DNA of 31,170 bases from Pseudomonas sp. UBA1879 (GTDB lineage Bacteria; Pseudomonadota; Gammaproteobacteria; Pseudomonadales; Pseudomonadaceae), in assembly GCF_002338065.1 (NCBI RefSeq), contig NZ_DDHJ01000018.1, positions 130,576 to 161,745 on the forward strand. The letters run 5' to 3'. A program made the position numbers and the translations under genes. The stretch's first letter is position 1. The number at the start of each line of letters is the position of its first letter. This document shows positions 22,425 through 29,993 of the stretch, piece by piece. The notes beneath the pieces are model-generated. The model searched no databases. It saw only the letters and a program-made list of their open reading frames with translations, and had not been told where the DNA came from.

Positions 22425-23633
22425 ATGGAAAATGTACAAAGTGCCGTGGACACCTTGATCCATAGCTCAAACACCCTGTTCATGCTGATCGGCGCGGTCA
22501 TGGTTCTGGCCATGCACGCCGGTTTTGCCTTTCTCGAAGTCGGCACTGTCCGGCAAAAAAACCAGGTCAACGCCTTGTCGAAAATCCTCAGCGATTTTGC
22601 CGTGTCGACGCTGGCGTATTTTTTCGTGGGCTACTGGATTGCTTATGGCGTCAGCTTCCTGCAACCGGCGAGCGTGCTGGCGACCGATCATGGTTATGGG
22701 CTGGTGAAATTCTTTTTCCTGCTGACGTTCGCAGCGGCCATTCCGGCCATCATTTCCGGCGGGATTGCCGAACGTGCGCGGTTCGCGCCGCAGTTATGCG
22801 CAACGGTGTTGATCGTGGCATTCGTCTACCCCTTCTTTGAGGGCATTGTCTGGAACGGCAACTATGGCTTGCAAGCCTGGCTGCTGAAGACCTTCGGCGC
22901 GGCTTTCCATGACTTCGCCGGATCGGTGGTGGTGCATGCCATGGGTGGATGGCTGGCGCTGGCGGCGGTGACCCTGCTTGGTGCGCGCCATGGCCGGTAT
23001 CGCGAGGGCAGACTGGTGGCCTATCCGCCGTCGAGCATTCCGTTTCTCGCGTTGGGTTCGTGGATTCTCATCGTTGGCTGGTTCGGCTTCAACGTCATGA
23101 GTGCCCAGACCCTGGATGGCGTGAGCGGCCTGGTGGCCGTCAACTCGCTGATGGCCATGGTTGGCGGCACGGTGGCGGCGTTGATCGTCGGTCGCAACGA
23201 TCCCGGTTTCCTGCACAACGGGCCCCTGGCCGGGTTGGTGGCAGTGTGCGCCGGTTCCGACGTGATGCACCCGGTCGGCGCGCTGGTCACTGGGATCGTT
23301 GCCGGTGCCTTGTTTGTCTGGTGCTTCACCGCCGCGCAAGTGAAATGGAAGATTGATGACGTGCTGGGCGTCTGGCCCTTGCATGGCCTGTGCGGCGTCT
23401 GGGGCGGAATCGCCTGTGGCATTTTTGGCCAGACGGCCTGGGGTGGCATCGGCGGCGTCAGCTTGATCAGCCAATTGATCGGCAGCGCACTGGGCGTGTT
23501 GATTGCGCTGGCGGGCGGCTTTCTGGTCTACGGCGTGATCAAACGTTGCCTGGGGCTGCGATTGAGCCAGGAGCAGGAGTATTACGGCGCCGACCTTTCG
23601 ATTCATAAGATCGGAGCCGTCAGCCATGATTGA
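22425..23633 (+). CDS. amt: Ammonium transporter (Amt/MEP/Rh family)
   Basis: A 402-residue inner-membrane channel for NH3/NH4+ uptake, expected to be trimeric. The start was set at ATG 22425 (MENVQSAVDTLIHSSNTLF), where homology to Amt proteins begins; the ribosome binding site is weak. Eleven membrane segments are apparent. Family hallmarks are MVLAMHAGFAFLEVGTVRQKN (about 26–46), DFAGSVVVHAMGG (163–175), GWFGFN (218–223) and HGLCGVWGG (320–328). The pore twin histidines correspond to His171 and His320. Aromatic gate positions appear conserved. Unlike E. coli glnK-amtB, no glnK is adjacent, so PII control must come from elsewhere. The gene is monocistronic or read together with the acyltransferase 126 bp downstream. 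Confidence 0.93.
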   Translation: MENVQSAVDTLIHSSNTLFMLIGAVMVLAMHAGFAFLEVGTVRQKNQVNALSKILSDFAVSTLAYFFVGYWIAYGVSFLQPASVLATDHGYGLVKFFFLLTFAAAIPAIISGGIAERARFAPQLCATVLIVAFVYPFFEGIVWNGNYGLQAWLLKTFGAAFHDFAGSVVVHAMGGWLALAAVTLLGARHGRYREGRLVAYPPSSIPFLALGSWILIVGWFGFNVMSAQTLDGVSGLVAVNSLMAMVGGTVAALIVGRNDPGFLHNGPLAGLVAVCAGSDVMHPVGALVTGIVAGALFVWCFTAAQVKWKIDDVLGVWPLHGLCGVWGGIACGIFGQTAWGGIGGVSLISQLIGSALGVLIALAGGFLVYGVIKRCLGLRLSQEQEYYGADLSIHKIGAVSHD

Positions 23634-23759
23634 AGCGCGATAAGCGCGATTGGCTATGCTTGTTCCGCAATGGGGCTAGCATGGCCGGAGCGCCTGCCCC
23701 GACATGCCTGATTTGTCGCCGCCCTGGCTCAAGGGCTGCGTCTGCAGTAGGAGCAGTCG

Positions 23760-24845
23760 ATGGAACGTATTTATTCCCTTCAGGGCTTGAGGGGCGTGGC
23801 GGTGTTGGGGGTGGTGCTGTTTCACATGACCGCCGTGGAGCACAAATACTCCGGCGGCGACATTCTGCTTCCGCCATGGCTGGACTTTTTTCAGTTGGGG
23901 GTGGACCTGTTCTTCATCATCAGCGGCTTTGTGATGGTGATCGTCAACCGTGGCCGGTTCCAGAACATCGCTGAATCCAAACGGTTTCTGTTCAATCGCG
24001 TGTCGCGGATTTATCCCACGTACTGGCTGTATTACTTGCTCACTCTGGCAGTGGTATGGGTGCAGCCCAACCTGGTGAACAGCACCCACGGCTCGTCCAA
24101 TCTGTGGCTGTCTTTTCTCCTCTTGCCCAACGACAAGGTGCTGCTGGTGATGGTGGCCTGGTCGCTGTTGTTCGAGCTCTGGTTCTACCTGGTGTTCACA
24201 GGGCTGATGTGCTTTCGCGAGCGCTGGCTGCCCGGATTTCTGGCGGTTTGGGCGCTGGGCCTGATCATGTTCAATAGCGTTCAAGACTGGCGGGATTACA
24301 ATGCGACGCTGAGGATCATCCTGCATCCCTATGCGCTGGAGTTCATTGTTGGCGTGGCCTTGGCGTTGCTGTTTTACAGTCGGCACAGCGCACGGATTCC
24401 GACGTCTGCCATTGTCCTTGCCTTGATCATCGCGTTGCTGCCGGGGATTGGGCTCATCGGCTACTTCCGACTGTTCGACAACGATGGCCTGTTGCGGATG
24501 TGCTCGGTCGGGGCGGTGTTCGGCACGCTGATTGTCGGGCTGGCCTTGCTGGAGCGGCGAAGGCATCTGCAAATGCCGTCGTTTCTGGTTGCCGTTGGGG
24601 ACATGTCCTACACAATCTACCTGTCGCATCTGCTGGTATTGGGTGTCATCGGGCGCGTTTGGCAGCTGTACGGAAACTCGTCCGACAGCCTGTTGGACAA
24701 TGGCTCGTTCATCCTGCTGATGATGGCCGCCGTGCTGTGCTACGGATGGGTCGGGTATCGCTGTTTCGAGAAACCGGTGCTGGACCGTTCCAATGATTTT
24801 TCCAGACGGCGTTTCCGGCTCGACGGCATTTCAGGGCGGGCCTAA
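23760..24845 (+). CDS. Acyltransferase 3 family membrane protein (OafA/YrhL-like)
   Basis: A 361-residue integral membrane protein of the Acyl_transf_3 family, which moves acetyl or other acyl groups onto exported glycans, lipids or antibiotics. The N-terminus IYSLQGLRGVAVLGVVLFHM carries the conserved Arg of the first motif and His22. Next come FFQLGVDLFFIISGFVM (the second family block) and RFLFNRVSRIYPTYW with its conserved RxxR/YP. About ten membrane segments follow, and the C-terminus ends with FEKPVLDRSN. There is no SGNH or periplasmic extension, so it is the short form. The ATG at 23760 has AGGAGCAGTCG upstream. No glycan-synthesis genes flank it, so the acceptor is unknown. Confidence 0.9.
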   Translation: MERIYSLQGLRGVAVLGVVLFHMTAVEHKYSGGDILLPPWLDFFQLGVDLFFIISGFVMVIVNRGRFQNIAESKRFLFNRVSRIYPTYWLYYLLTLAVVWVQPNLVNSTHGSSNLWLSFLLLPNDKVLLVMVAWSLLFELWFYLVFTGLMCFRERWLPGFLAVWALGLIMFNSVQDWRDYNATLRIILHPYALEFIVGVALALLFYSRHSARIPTSAIVLALIIALLPGIGLIGYFRLFDNDGLLRMCSVGAVFGTLIVGLALLERRRHLQMPSFLVAVGDMSYTIYLSHLLVLGVIGRVWQLYGNSSDSLLDNGSFILLMMAAVLCYGWVGYRCFEKPVLDRSNDFSRRRFRLDGISGRA

Positions 24846-24915
24846 ACTGCGCTCAGTTGTTGCGACCGCAGTGGCTGAAACCGGCGGTTGCACCGGGCAC
24901 GCAGAGGGTCACGAC

Positions 24916-25155
24916 ATGCCGCCGGAATGCCAACTGTTCAGTACGATAGGGTGTCATCTATGCGAGATTGCCGAGGCTGAGCTGATGCCGCTGGTGGACC
25001 ACGGCTTGCTGGTCGAGCTGGTGGACATTGCAGAGAGCGATGCGCTGAATGACGTCTACGGTTTGCGCATTCCAGTGTTGCGGCGCACCGACACCGGTGC
25101 CGAACTGGACTGGCCGTTCGACACCGGACAGGTGGTGATATTTTTGCGTGACTGA
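24916..25155 (+). CDS. Glutaredoxin-like protein (DUF836 type), 79 aa
   Basis: A small cytosolic thioredoxin-fold protein. The start is set at ATG 24916, behind GAGGGTCACGAC; the open frame extends upstream into the acyltransferase end without a good start. CQLFSTIGCHLCEIAEAEL carries the redox pair Cys13-x-x-Cys16. The fold continues with VELVDIAESDALNDVYGLRIPVLRR, where the cis-Pro (IPV) follows the expected spacing. Members of this group are uncharacterised thiol-disulfide proteins. It follows the acyltransferase by 70 bp on the same strand and is convergent with 25202–25468. Confidence 0.85.
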   Translation: MPPECQLFSTIGCHLCEIAEAELMPLVDHGLLVELVDIAESDALNDVYGLRIPVLRRTDTGAELDWPFDTGQVVIFLRD

Positions 25156-25201
25156 GGCCGGGCGGTGTCTCAGTCCGGGGCGCTCAATCCAGGTCGATCA
25201 A

Positions 25202-25468
25202 TCAGAGATATTGCGTGTCCACGACCATTGCTTTCGCAACGGCTTCTTTCTGCGCTTCGCTCATGCCATCCCACACGTGCACTTTGGCGTAGTAGCCCAG
25301 GCCCGCGACGATGTAGAGGCTCAGGGTGAAGATGATGAACACCGACATGAAGGTCCAGCGACTGACATCGCTGTCTTCGTCCTGGAAGGATTGCGAGTAG
25401 CGCTCTTCGCTTTCGGCCGGGGTACCGGTGGAAAGGCGTTTGATCCATTGAAACAGTTGAACCAGCAT
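25202..25468 (-). CDS. Small membrane protein, 88 aa
   Basis: Function unknown. Start set at ATG 25468 (MLVQLFQWIKRL), eight bases behind GAGG; a GTG three codons earlier overlaps that ribosome binding site. The N-terminal 40 residues are polar and acidic (SEERYSQSFQDEDSD). One strong transmembrane helix lies at about residues 41–62 (FMSVFIIFTLSLYIVAGLGYY), and the C-terminal 25 residues are amphipathic (MSEAQKEAVAKAMVVDTQYL). A single-pass inner-membrane topology is likely. It stands alone on the minus strand, downstream of the terminator at 25602. Confidence 0.75.
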   Translation of the reverse strand: MLVQLFQWIKRLSTGTPAESEERYSQSFQDEDSDVSRWTFMSVFIIFTLSLYIVAGLGYYAKVHVWDGMSEAQKEAVAKAMVVDTQYL

Positions 25469-25601
25469 GTGTGTCACCTCAAGGTTTGAAAGAAGAAATC
25501 TGTCGTGGGCAGTGAGAACACCGGGTGTCCTGGGTCTTCAGTGCCGACGTTGTGAGTCCGGCGGTCGCGCGCTGGATGCGCTGAGCAAACGCTGAAAACG
25601 A

Positions 25602-25632
25602 AAAAAGCCCGTCGAGGACGGGCTTTCTTTTT
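25602..25632. terminator. Strong Rho-independent terminator, T-rich on both strands
   Basis: Perfect 10-bp stem AAAGCCCGTC (25604–25613), loop GAG, GACGGGCTTT (25617–25626). The plus strand continues with CTTTTT and the minus strand ends in six T residues. No annotated long gene ends here: it is downstream of the candidate 35-codon gene at 25631 on the minus strand. Confidence 0.85.
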
Positions 25633-25738
25633 ATGAGTTCAGGTCCAGCAGGCGTTTTCGGATTCGGTCATCGCGCGGGTCTGTGGAGGCCCGGTTGATG
25701 TCGGTCGGTGTCGCGCCTGCTTGCCGATTTGGAAACAT
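25631..25738 (-). CDS. Candidate small protein, 35 aa (or small RNA)
   Basis: On the minus strand ATG at 25738 opens a 35-codon frame (MFPNRQAGATPTDINRAS…) ending in RIRKRLLDLNS and TAA at 25631, touching the terminator. The product is hydrophilic with a basic helical C-terminus. About two thirds of codons end in G or C, like the neighbouring genes. Against it: no Shine–Dalgarno sequence precedes the ATG, and TAAAAT overlaps the ATG and could be a −10 box, in which case the transcript would start inside the frame. The stretch may therefore encode a small protein, a small RNA, or both. Confidence 0.45.
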   Translation of the reverse strand: MFPNRQAGATPTDINRASTDPRDDRIRKRLLDLNS

Positions 25739-25959
25739 TTTAGGACAAATCAGTTGTCGCTTCTACCGCTGTCATATGGATGTCTGACAACTGGTACTGA
25801 ATCGGGCTGCGACAAATCGTCACGGCGATACTCAGGCGACCGTCACCGCCTACACGCCGAGCGGCTTCATTTGATGTGACGCTGCTCGCGCAACGCCGCT
25901 GGGCTGGGCGATAATGCCGCGCTTGTCGTGTCAGTCCGATCACAGATTCTGAGCCCTTC
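25739..25959. other. Divergent intergenic region with a paired 8-bp repeat
   Basis: CAGTTGTC (25750–25757) faces GACAACTG (25785–25792) across 27 bases, and GACAA (25743–25747) also faces TTGTC (25753–25757). These could be operator sites or a transcript fold. The rest should contain the promoter of the pseudouridine synthase gene at 25960. No other gene is evident. Confidence 0.4.
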
Positions 25960-26850
25960 ATGTCCGAACCCGCTTTCATCGCCTCCGAGCGCCAGGCCAG
26001 CACCCTTTATCTCCCGCCGGGACCGTGGCTGACGGTGGTCGATTGCCTGTGCGAACGCTTCAACGCCATTAGCCGGGAGCAATGGCTGGACCGGATTGCC
26101 CGTGGTCGAGTCCTGGACGGCGAAGGACAGCCCATCGCACTGGACCTGCCGTACCGTGAAGGCCTGCGCATTCATTATTTTCGCGAAGTGCCCAATGAAG
26201 TGCCGATTCCCGTGCAAGAGACGATTCTGTACGCCGACGCGCATCTGGTGGTCGCCGACAAGCCACACTTCCTGCCGGTCACGCCTGCCGGGGAGTACGT
26301 CGAACAGACGTTGCTGCGGCGCTTGATTCGCACGCTCGACAATCCCAATCTAGTGCCGCTGCACCGTATCGACCGTCACACCGCAGGTCTGGTGCTGTTC
26401 TCCGCGAATAAAGACAGCCGCTCGGCGTATCAAGCGCTGTTTCCCACCCGGAAAATCGACAAACGCTACGAAGCCATCGCCTGCGCCTTGCCTGGGCTGG
26501 AATTTCCTCGGGTGCACACGAGCCGTCTGGTGGATGGCGAGCCGTTTTTTCGCATGCAGGAAGGAGAAGGGCCGAGCAACACCGAAACCCGGATCGAAGT
26601 CTGTGAGCGCAAGGGCGACCTGTGGCGTTATGGCTTGTACCCGGTGACCGGCAAGAAGCATCAGTTGCGGGTGCACATGGCGGCGCTCGGCGCGGGAATT
26701 TGCAATGACCCTTTCTATCCCGAGGTGATCAAGGACGCCGTGGATGATTACGACCGGCCGCTGAAATTGCTGGCGCAGGGGTTGCGGTTCGTCGATCCGG
26801 TGACGGGGGAGGAGCGGCTGTTCGAGAGCCGCATCAGGTTGGAGTGGTAA
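25960..26850 (+). CDS. RluA-family RNA pseudouridine synthase
   Basis: A 296-residue cytosolic enzyme that isomerises uridine to pseudouridine in rRNA or tRNA. The N-terminal 75 residues look like a diverged S4-type RNA-binding region (TVVDCLCERFNAISREQWLDRIARGRV). The catalytic block LVPLHRIDRHTAGLVLF carries Asp138. Further family blocks are KRYEAIA, NTETRIEV and VTGKKHQLRVHMAALG (the Arg/Leu motif II region). It most resembles the RluA/TruC subgroup, but the target nucleotide cannot be assigned from sequence alone. The ATG at 25960 lacks a strong ribosome binding site. A DeoR-family gene follows 78 bp downstream on the same strand. Confidence 0.9.
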   Translation: MSEPAFIASERQASTLYLPPGPWLTVVDCLCERFNAISREQWLDRIARGRVLDGEGQPIALDLPYREGLRIHYFREVPNEVPIPVQETILYADAHLVVADKPHFLPVTPAGEYVEQTLLRRLIRTLDNPNLVPLHRIDRHTAGLVLFSANKDSRSAYQALFPTRKIDKRYEAIACALPGLEFPRVHTSRLVDGEPFFRMQEGEGPSNTETRIEVCERKGDLWRYGLYPVTGKKHQLRVHMAALGAGICNDPFYPEVIKDAVDDYDRPLKLLAQGLRFVDPVTGEERLFESRIRLEW

Positions 26851-26928
26851 ATAAAACGGGGGCAATCAACAACGCCCGCCTGACGTTGTGCGTTAATCTA
26901 CGCCTTCAACCCGACCCCAAGAGCCCCC

Positions 26929-27729
26929 ATGAGCGAAGACCTTCTGCCGCTACCCGATGCGCCACCTATGCAGCCAACGCAACGTCGCGAGATGATCATT
27001 CGTCGGCTGCGCAGGGAGCAGACGTTGAGCGTTGTGCAGTTGACGGAAATCTTCAATTGCTCGCACATGACCGTACGCCGGGACATCGCGGTGCTGGAGC
27101 AGGAGGGGTTGGTCTTTTCTGTGCCGGGTGGCGTGCGCCTGGCGAGTCAAATGGTCAATGAGCCGAGCCATCACAAGCGGGTGATTCTCGAGTCGGAACA
27201 GAAACAGCGCATGGCGATCATCGCCGCGCAATACCTGAAGCCAGGGATGGTGGTCTATCTCGATGCAGGCACCACGACGCTGTGCCTCGTGCCGCACATC
27301 ATTGCGCTGTCAGGCATCACCGTGATCACCAACGACTTCAGCATTGTCATGGCGCTGACGGAGGCGCGGCACGTCAATGTGATTCACACCGGCGGCGTGC
27401 TCGACCACGACAACATCACCGGCATCGGCACCCTGGCGGCTGACACGCTGCGCAGTCTGGCCACCGACATCGCCTTCATCTCCAGCAGTTCATGGGACCT
27501 GCAGCGCGGGATCACCACGCCGTCCGAGGCCAAGGTCGAGGTCAAAAAGGCCGCCATGGCCGGATCTTCACAGGTCGTGTTAATGGCCACGAGTTCCAAG
27601 TACGGCACGTTCGGCATGTACCGGGTCGCGGGTCTCGACCGTTTCGACCCGATCATTTCCGACGACGGGCTGCCCCCGGATTCTGCCGCCGGCATTCGTC
27701 GCTCCGGCATCGAATTGATCCTCGCCTGA
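26929..27729 (+). CDS. DeoR/GlpR-family transcriptional regulator
   Basis: A 266-residue cytosolic repressor-type protein. The N-terminal winged helix-turn-helix (about residues 16–70) reads QRREMIIRRLRREQTLSVVQLTEIF and then CSHMTVRRDIAVLEQEGLV. The C-terminal DeoRC sensor domain (about 90–250) has the sugar-phosphate-binding blocks VVYLDAGTTTLCLV, VITNDFSIV and IHTGGVLD, plus the SEAKVEVKKAAM block. Such regulators usually respond to phosphorylated sugars or related metabolites and control nearby catabolic genes. The closest candidate targets are the MHS transporter and dehydrogenase genes starting at 28608, whose promoter carries twin palindromes. The upstream region of this gene has only a single GTTAA half-site. 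Confidence 0.9.
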   Translation: MSEDLLPLPDAPPMQPTQRREMIIRRLRREQTLSVVQLTEIFNCSHMTVRRDIAVLEQEGLVFSVPGGVRLASQMVNEPSHHKRVILESEQKQRMAIIAAQYLKPGMVVYLDAGTTTLCLVPHIIALSGITVITNDFSIVMALTEARHVNVIHTGGVLDHDNITGIGTLAADTLRSLATDIAFISSSSWDLQRGITTPSEAKVEVKKAAMAGSSQVVLMATSSKYGTFGMYRVAGLDRFDPIISDDGLPPDSAAGIRRSGIELILA

Positions 27730-27769
27730 TCGCCGTTGATCCGGTCAGACCCCTGATCTCATCCGGGAC

Positions 27770-28399
27770 TCAGCGGCTACCCTCCGGCGCTGTGCTGACC
27801 TGCATCCAGGCAAAACGCCCGTCGCGCAGCATCAACACTTGATCCTGAGGGATTTCCAGCCACGGCACGGCGCGCTCCGGCACATCGGTCAGCAAGGCCA
27901 GACAGCTGCGTAGTACCCCAGCGTGAGCCACCAGCACGGTGTCCCGCTGCAACGCACTCAACAGGCTGCCGACCCGCTCGAATACGTGGGGGTAGTTCTC
28001 GCCGCCGGTGGGCATGAAATTCAGCGGATCTGCTTGGCGCGCGGCGTAACGCTCCGGTTGACGCTTGGCGATCTGCTGCCAGTCCAACCCCTCCCATTCG
28101 CCAAAGTGGATCTCCACCAGACGCGCGTCAGTGCGGTAGTCCTCGGCCACCAACCCCAACTGCTGACGAATGATTTCCATAGTCTGCCGGGTGCGGCTCA
28201 GCGGGCTGGCGATGAAGTCGGTCCGGGAAGGGTTCGGCAGCAGCCAATTCAGGCAGGTACCCGACACCACTGCCTGCTCCTGACCGACAGCATTCAGCGG
28301 AATATCGCGACGGCCCTGCAGCAGGCGCCTGGCGTTCCAGTCGGTTTCACCGTGACGAATGAGGTAGAGCGTGCGGGACGTCGGCTCGTCAGTGTTCAT
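27770..28399 (-). CDS. Histidine phosphatase superfamily protein (phosphoglycerate-mutase-like)
   Basis: A 209-residue cytosolic branch-1 histidine phosphatase. LYLIRHGETDWNARRLLQG (residues 11–29) contains the catalytic RHG with His16. IASPLSRTRQTMEII provides the phosphate-binding Arg, EIHFGEWEGLDW the Glu that acts as acid, and VLVAHAGVLRS the second His. The active site is complete. Close relatives include CobC alpha-ribazole phosphatase, GpmB-type and broad phosphatases; no cobalamin genes are nearby. The ATG at 28399 follows AGGATTTTCA; a much longer open frame (to 28510) runs through the promoter region and is not plausible. It is convergent with the DeoR gene and divergent from the transporter gene. 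Confidence 0.88.
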   Translation of the reverse strand: MNTDEPTSRTLYLIRHGETDWNARRLLQGRRDIPLNAVGQEQAVVSGTCLNWLLPNPSRTDFIASPLSRTRQTMEIIRQQLGLVAEDYRTDARLVEIHFGEWEGLDWQQIAKRQPERYAARQADPLNFMPTGGENYPHVFERVGSLLSALQRDTVLVAHAGVLRSCLALLTDVPERAVPWLEIPQDQVLMLRDGRFAWMQVSTAPEGSR

Positions 28400-28434
28400 T
28401 GAAAATCCTGGGTGTGAAAAATGATAAGACGGTC

Positions 28435-28449
28435 TGTTAAATATTAACG
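28435..28449 (+). promoter_or_regulatory. Palindromic operator candidate 1
   Basis: TGTTA-AATAT-TAACG, containing a perfect 13-bp GTTAA-ATA-TTAAC palindrome. It lies just upstream of the −35 box of the transporter promoter, and its centre is 30 bp from that of the second site. It is 36 bases upstream of the divergent phosphatase start, so both genes could be controlled. Confidence 0.6.
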
Positions 28450-28457
28450 CATATTGC

Positions 28458-28487
28458 TTGACAATGTTAAAAAATAACAAATACTGT
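28458..28487 (+). promoter_or_regulatory. Sigma-70-type promoter of the MHS transporter operon
   Basis: TTGACA at 28458–28463, an 18-bp spacer, and TACTGT at 28482–28487. The −35 box is perfect and the −10 box is weak. The 5' leader would be about 115 bases. Confidence 0.55.
28465..28479 (+). promoter_or_regulatory. Palindromic operator candidate 2 in the promoter spacer
   Basis: TGTTA-AAAAA-TAACA, a perfect 5+5 palindrome, occupies the spacer between the −35 and −10 boxes. It matches candidate 1 in both arms. A protein bound here would block RNA polymerase, so repression is the simplest reading. Confidence 0.6.
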
Positions 28488-28607
28488 GAGCTCATATGCA
28501 AAAGCCACACGACACCCCGCGTTGCTCATGTCAGAGCGCAAGCCCACTGGTCGGATCGGCCACTTCGTGCGCTTTGCCTACCCAATAAGAATAATGGAGG
28601 CAGTTTC

Positions 28608-29957
28608 ATGTCCACACTCGACGGCACCCTGGGCGGCAGCGCCGCTACACCTGACACTGAACCGGTTGCGCATCCGGCGCCGCCCACCGCGCACCAACTC
28701 AAGCAGCGCCGCCGGGCTTCGGTGGGCAGCCTGATTGGCACCACCATCGAGTGGTACGAGTACTACATCTACGGGGCGACCGCCGCGTTGGTGTTCCCGT
28801 TGTTATTTTTTCCCACCCATGACCGACTCGTCTCCCTTATGCTGTCGTTCGCCTCCTTTGCCATCGCGTTCGCCATTCGTCCCATCGGTGCAGCGGTCTT
28901 CGGCCATTTCGGCGACCGGGTCGGGCGTAAGACCACGTTGATCGTGACCCTGGTGATGACCGGGGTCGCGACGTTTCTTATCGGGTTCCTGCCGACGTAC
29001 GACAGCATCGGGCTGTGGGCGCCGGCGATTCTGATCTTGCTGCGACTGGTTCAAGGGTTCGGCGTCGGCGGCGAATGGGGCGGCGCGGCGTTGATGTCGC
29101 TGGAGTGGGGCGATCAGAAGAAGCGCGGCGCTGCCGGTGCCTGGCCGCAATTGGGGACGTCCATCGGCCTGATCTTGTCCACGTCGGCGGTGATGGGGTC
29201 GAGTTATTTCACGGGTGATCAGTTCCTCCAATGGGGCTGGCGCATTCCGTTTCTGCTGTCGGGGATTCTCGTGGTGGTCGGCCTGTTCGTGCGGCTTTCC
29301 ATTGAAGAGACGCCGTCCTTCGCGGCGAAAAAACAGAACCAGCAGATCGAGAAAAGCCCGCTCAAATTCGTGGTCAAACACTATTGGCGCGAAATTCTCA
29401 AAGTGGCGTTCCTGCGCATGTCCGAGCAGATGCCGTTCTACATCTTCACGGCGTTCATCCTCGATTACGCGACGCAAACGGCCCACGTCTCGCGCACGTT
29501 CGTGTTGCTGGGGACGCTGGCCGCAGCGGTGCTGGACCTGATCCTGCTGCCGATCTTCTCCAACCTCGCGGACCGGGTTGGCCGGCGCAACATGTATTAC
29601 TTCGGCTGTGCGGTCCTCATCCTCATGGCGTTCCCGTATTTCTGGGTGCTGAACTCCGGCAATGAGACCTGGATCTTCATCGCCATCACCCTGTCGCTGG
29701 TGCCTCACGCCATTCAGTACGGCGCCCAGGCCTCGCTGATTTCCGAACAGTTCCCGGTCCACGTTCGCTACACCGGTGCCGGGGTCGGCTATCAGATGTC
29801 TTCGCTGGTTGCCGGCGGTCCTGCGCCATTGATTGCGTCGTTCCTGCTGGTCAGCTTCGGCTCGGGGTATGCCGTCGCCGCTTATCTGGCAGCGGGCGGG
29901 GTGATTGCCGCGCTGGCCTTGTCGAGCCTCAAGGACCGCAGCGATCAGCAGCTTTGA
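28608..29957 (+). CDS. MFS transporter, metabolite:H+ symporter (MHS) family
   Basis: A 449-residue inner-membrane secondary transporter with twelve predicted helices. The start is ATG 28608, behind GGAGG at ideal spacing; the open frame extends upstream to 28458 across the promoter. The N-terminal tail (about 35 residues, polar) leads to SVGSLIGTTIEWYEYYIYG, the MHS signature of the first helix. The loop GHFGDRVGRKTTL between helices 2 and 3 and ADRVGRRNMYYFG between helices 8 and 9 are the MFS motif A copies. RLVQGFGVGGEWGGAALM is the helix 4–5 block. Relatives import shikimate, alpha-ketoglutarate, citrate, proline/betaine and similar acids; the substrate here is not known. The downstream dehydrogenase gene follows after 36 bp, so the pair is probably one operon. 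Confidence 0.92.
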   Translation: MSTLDGTLGGSAATPDTEPVAHPAPPTAHQLKQRRRASVGSLIGTTIEWYEYYIYGATAALVFPLLFFPTHDRLVSLMLSFASFAIAFAIRPIGAAVFGHFGDRVGRKTTLIVTLVMTGVATFLIGFLPTYDSIGLWAPAILILLRLVQGFGVGGEWGGAALMSLEWGDQKKRGAAGAWPQLGTSIGLILSTSAVMGSSYFTGDQFLQWGWRIPFLLSGILVVVGLFVRLSIEETPSFAAKKQNQQIEKSPLKFVVKHYWREILKVAFLRMSEQMPFYIFTAFILDYATQTAHVSRTFVLLGTLAAAVLDLILLPIFSNLADRVGRRNMYYFGCAVLILMAFPYFWVLNSGNETWIFIAITLSLVPHAIQYGAQASLISEQFPVHVRYTGAGVGYQMSSLVAGGPAPLIASFLLVSFGSGYAVAAYLAAGGVIAALALSSLKDRSDQQL

Positions 29958-29993
29958 TTGCGTGGCCTTTCATTTCTTACGTTTGGAGTTGTC

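Noticed and set aside
24846..24872. Inverted repeat ACTGCG/CGCAGT after the acyltransferase gene
   Set aside because: Only 6-bp arms with a 15-base loop and no T-tract; too weak to call a terminator.
28803..29762. A 319-codon open frame antisense to the MHS transporter, and a similar 317-codon one at 23676–24629 opposite the acyltransferase
   Set aside because: The products are rich in Arg, His, Gln and Pro, the mirror composition of hydrophobic membrane-protein codons on the opposite strand.
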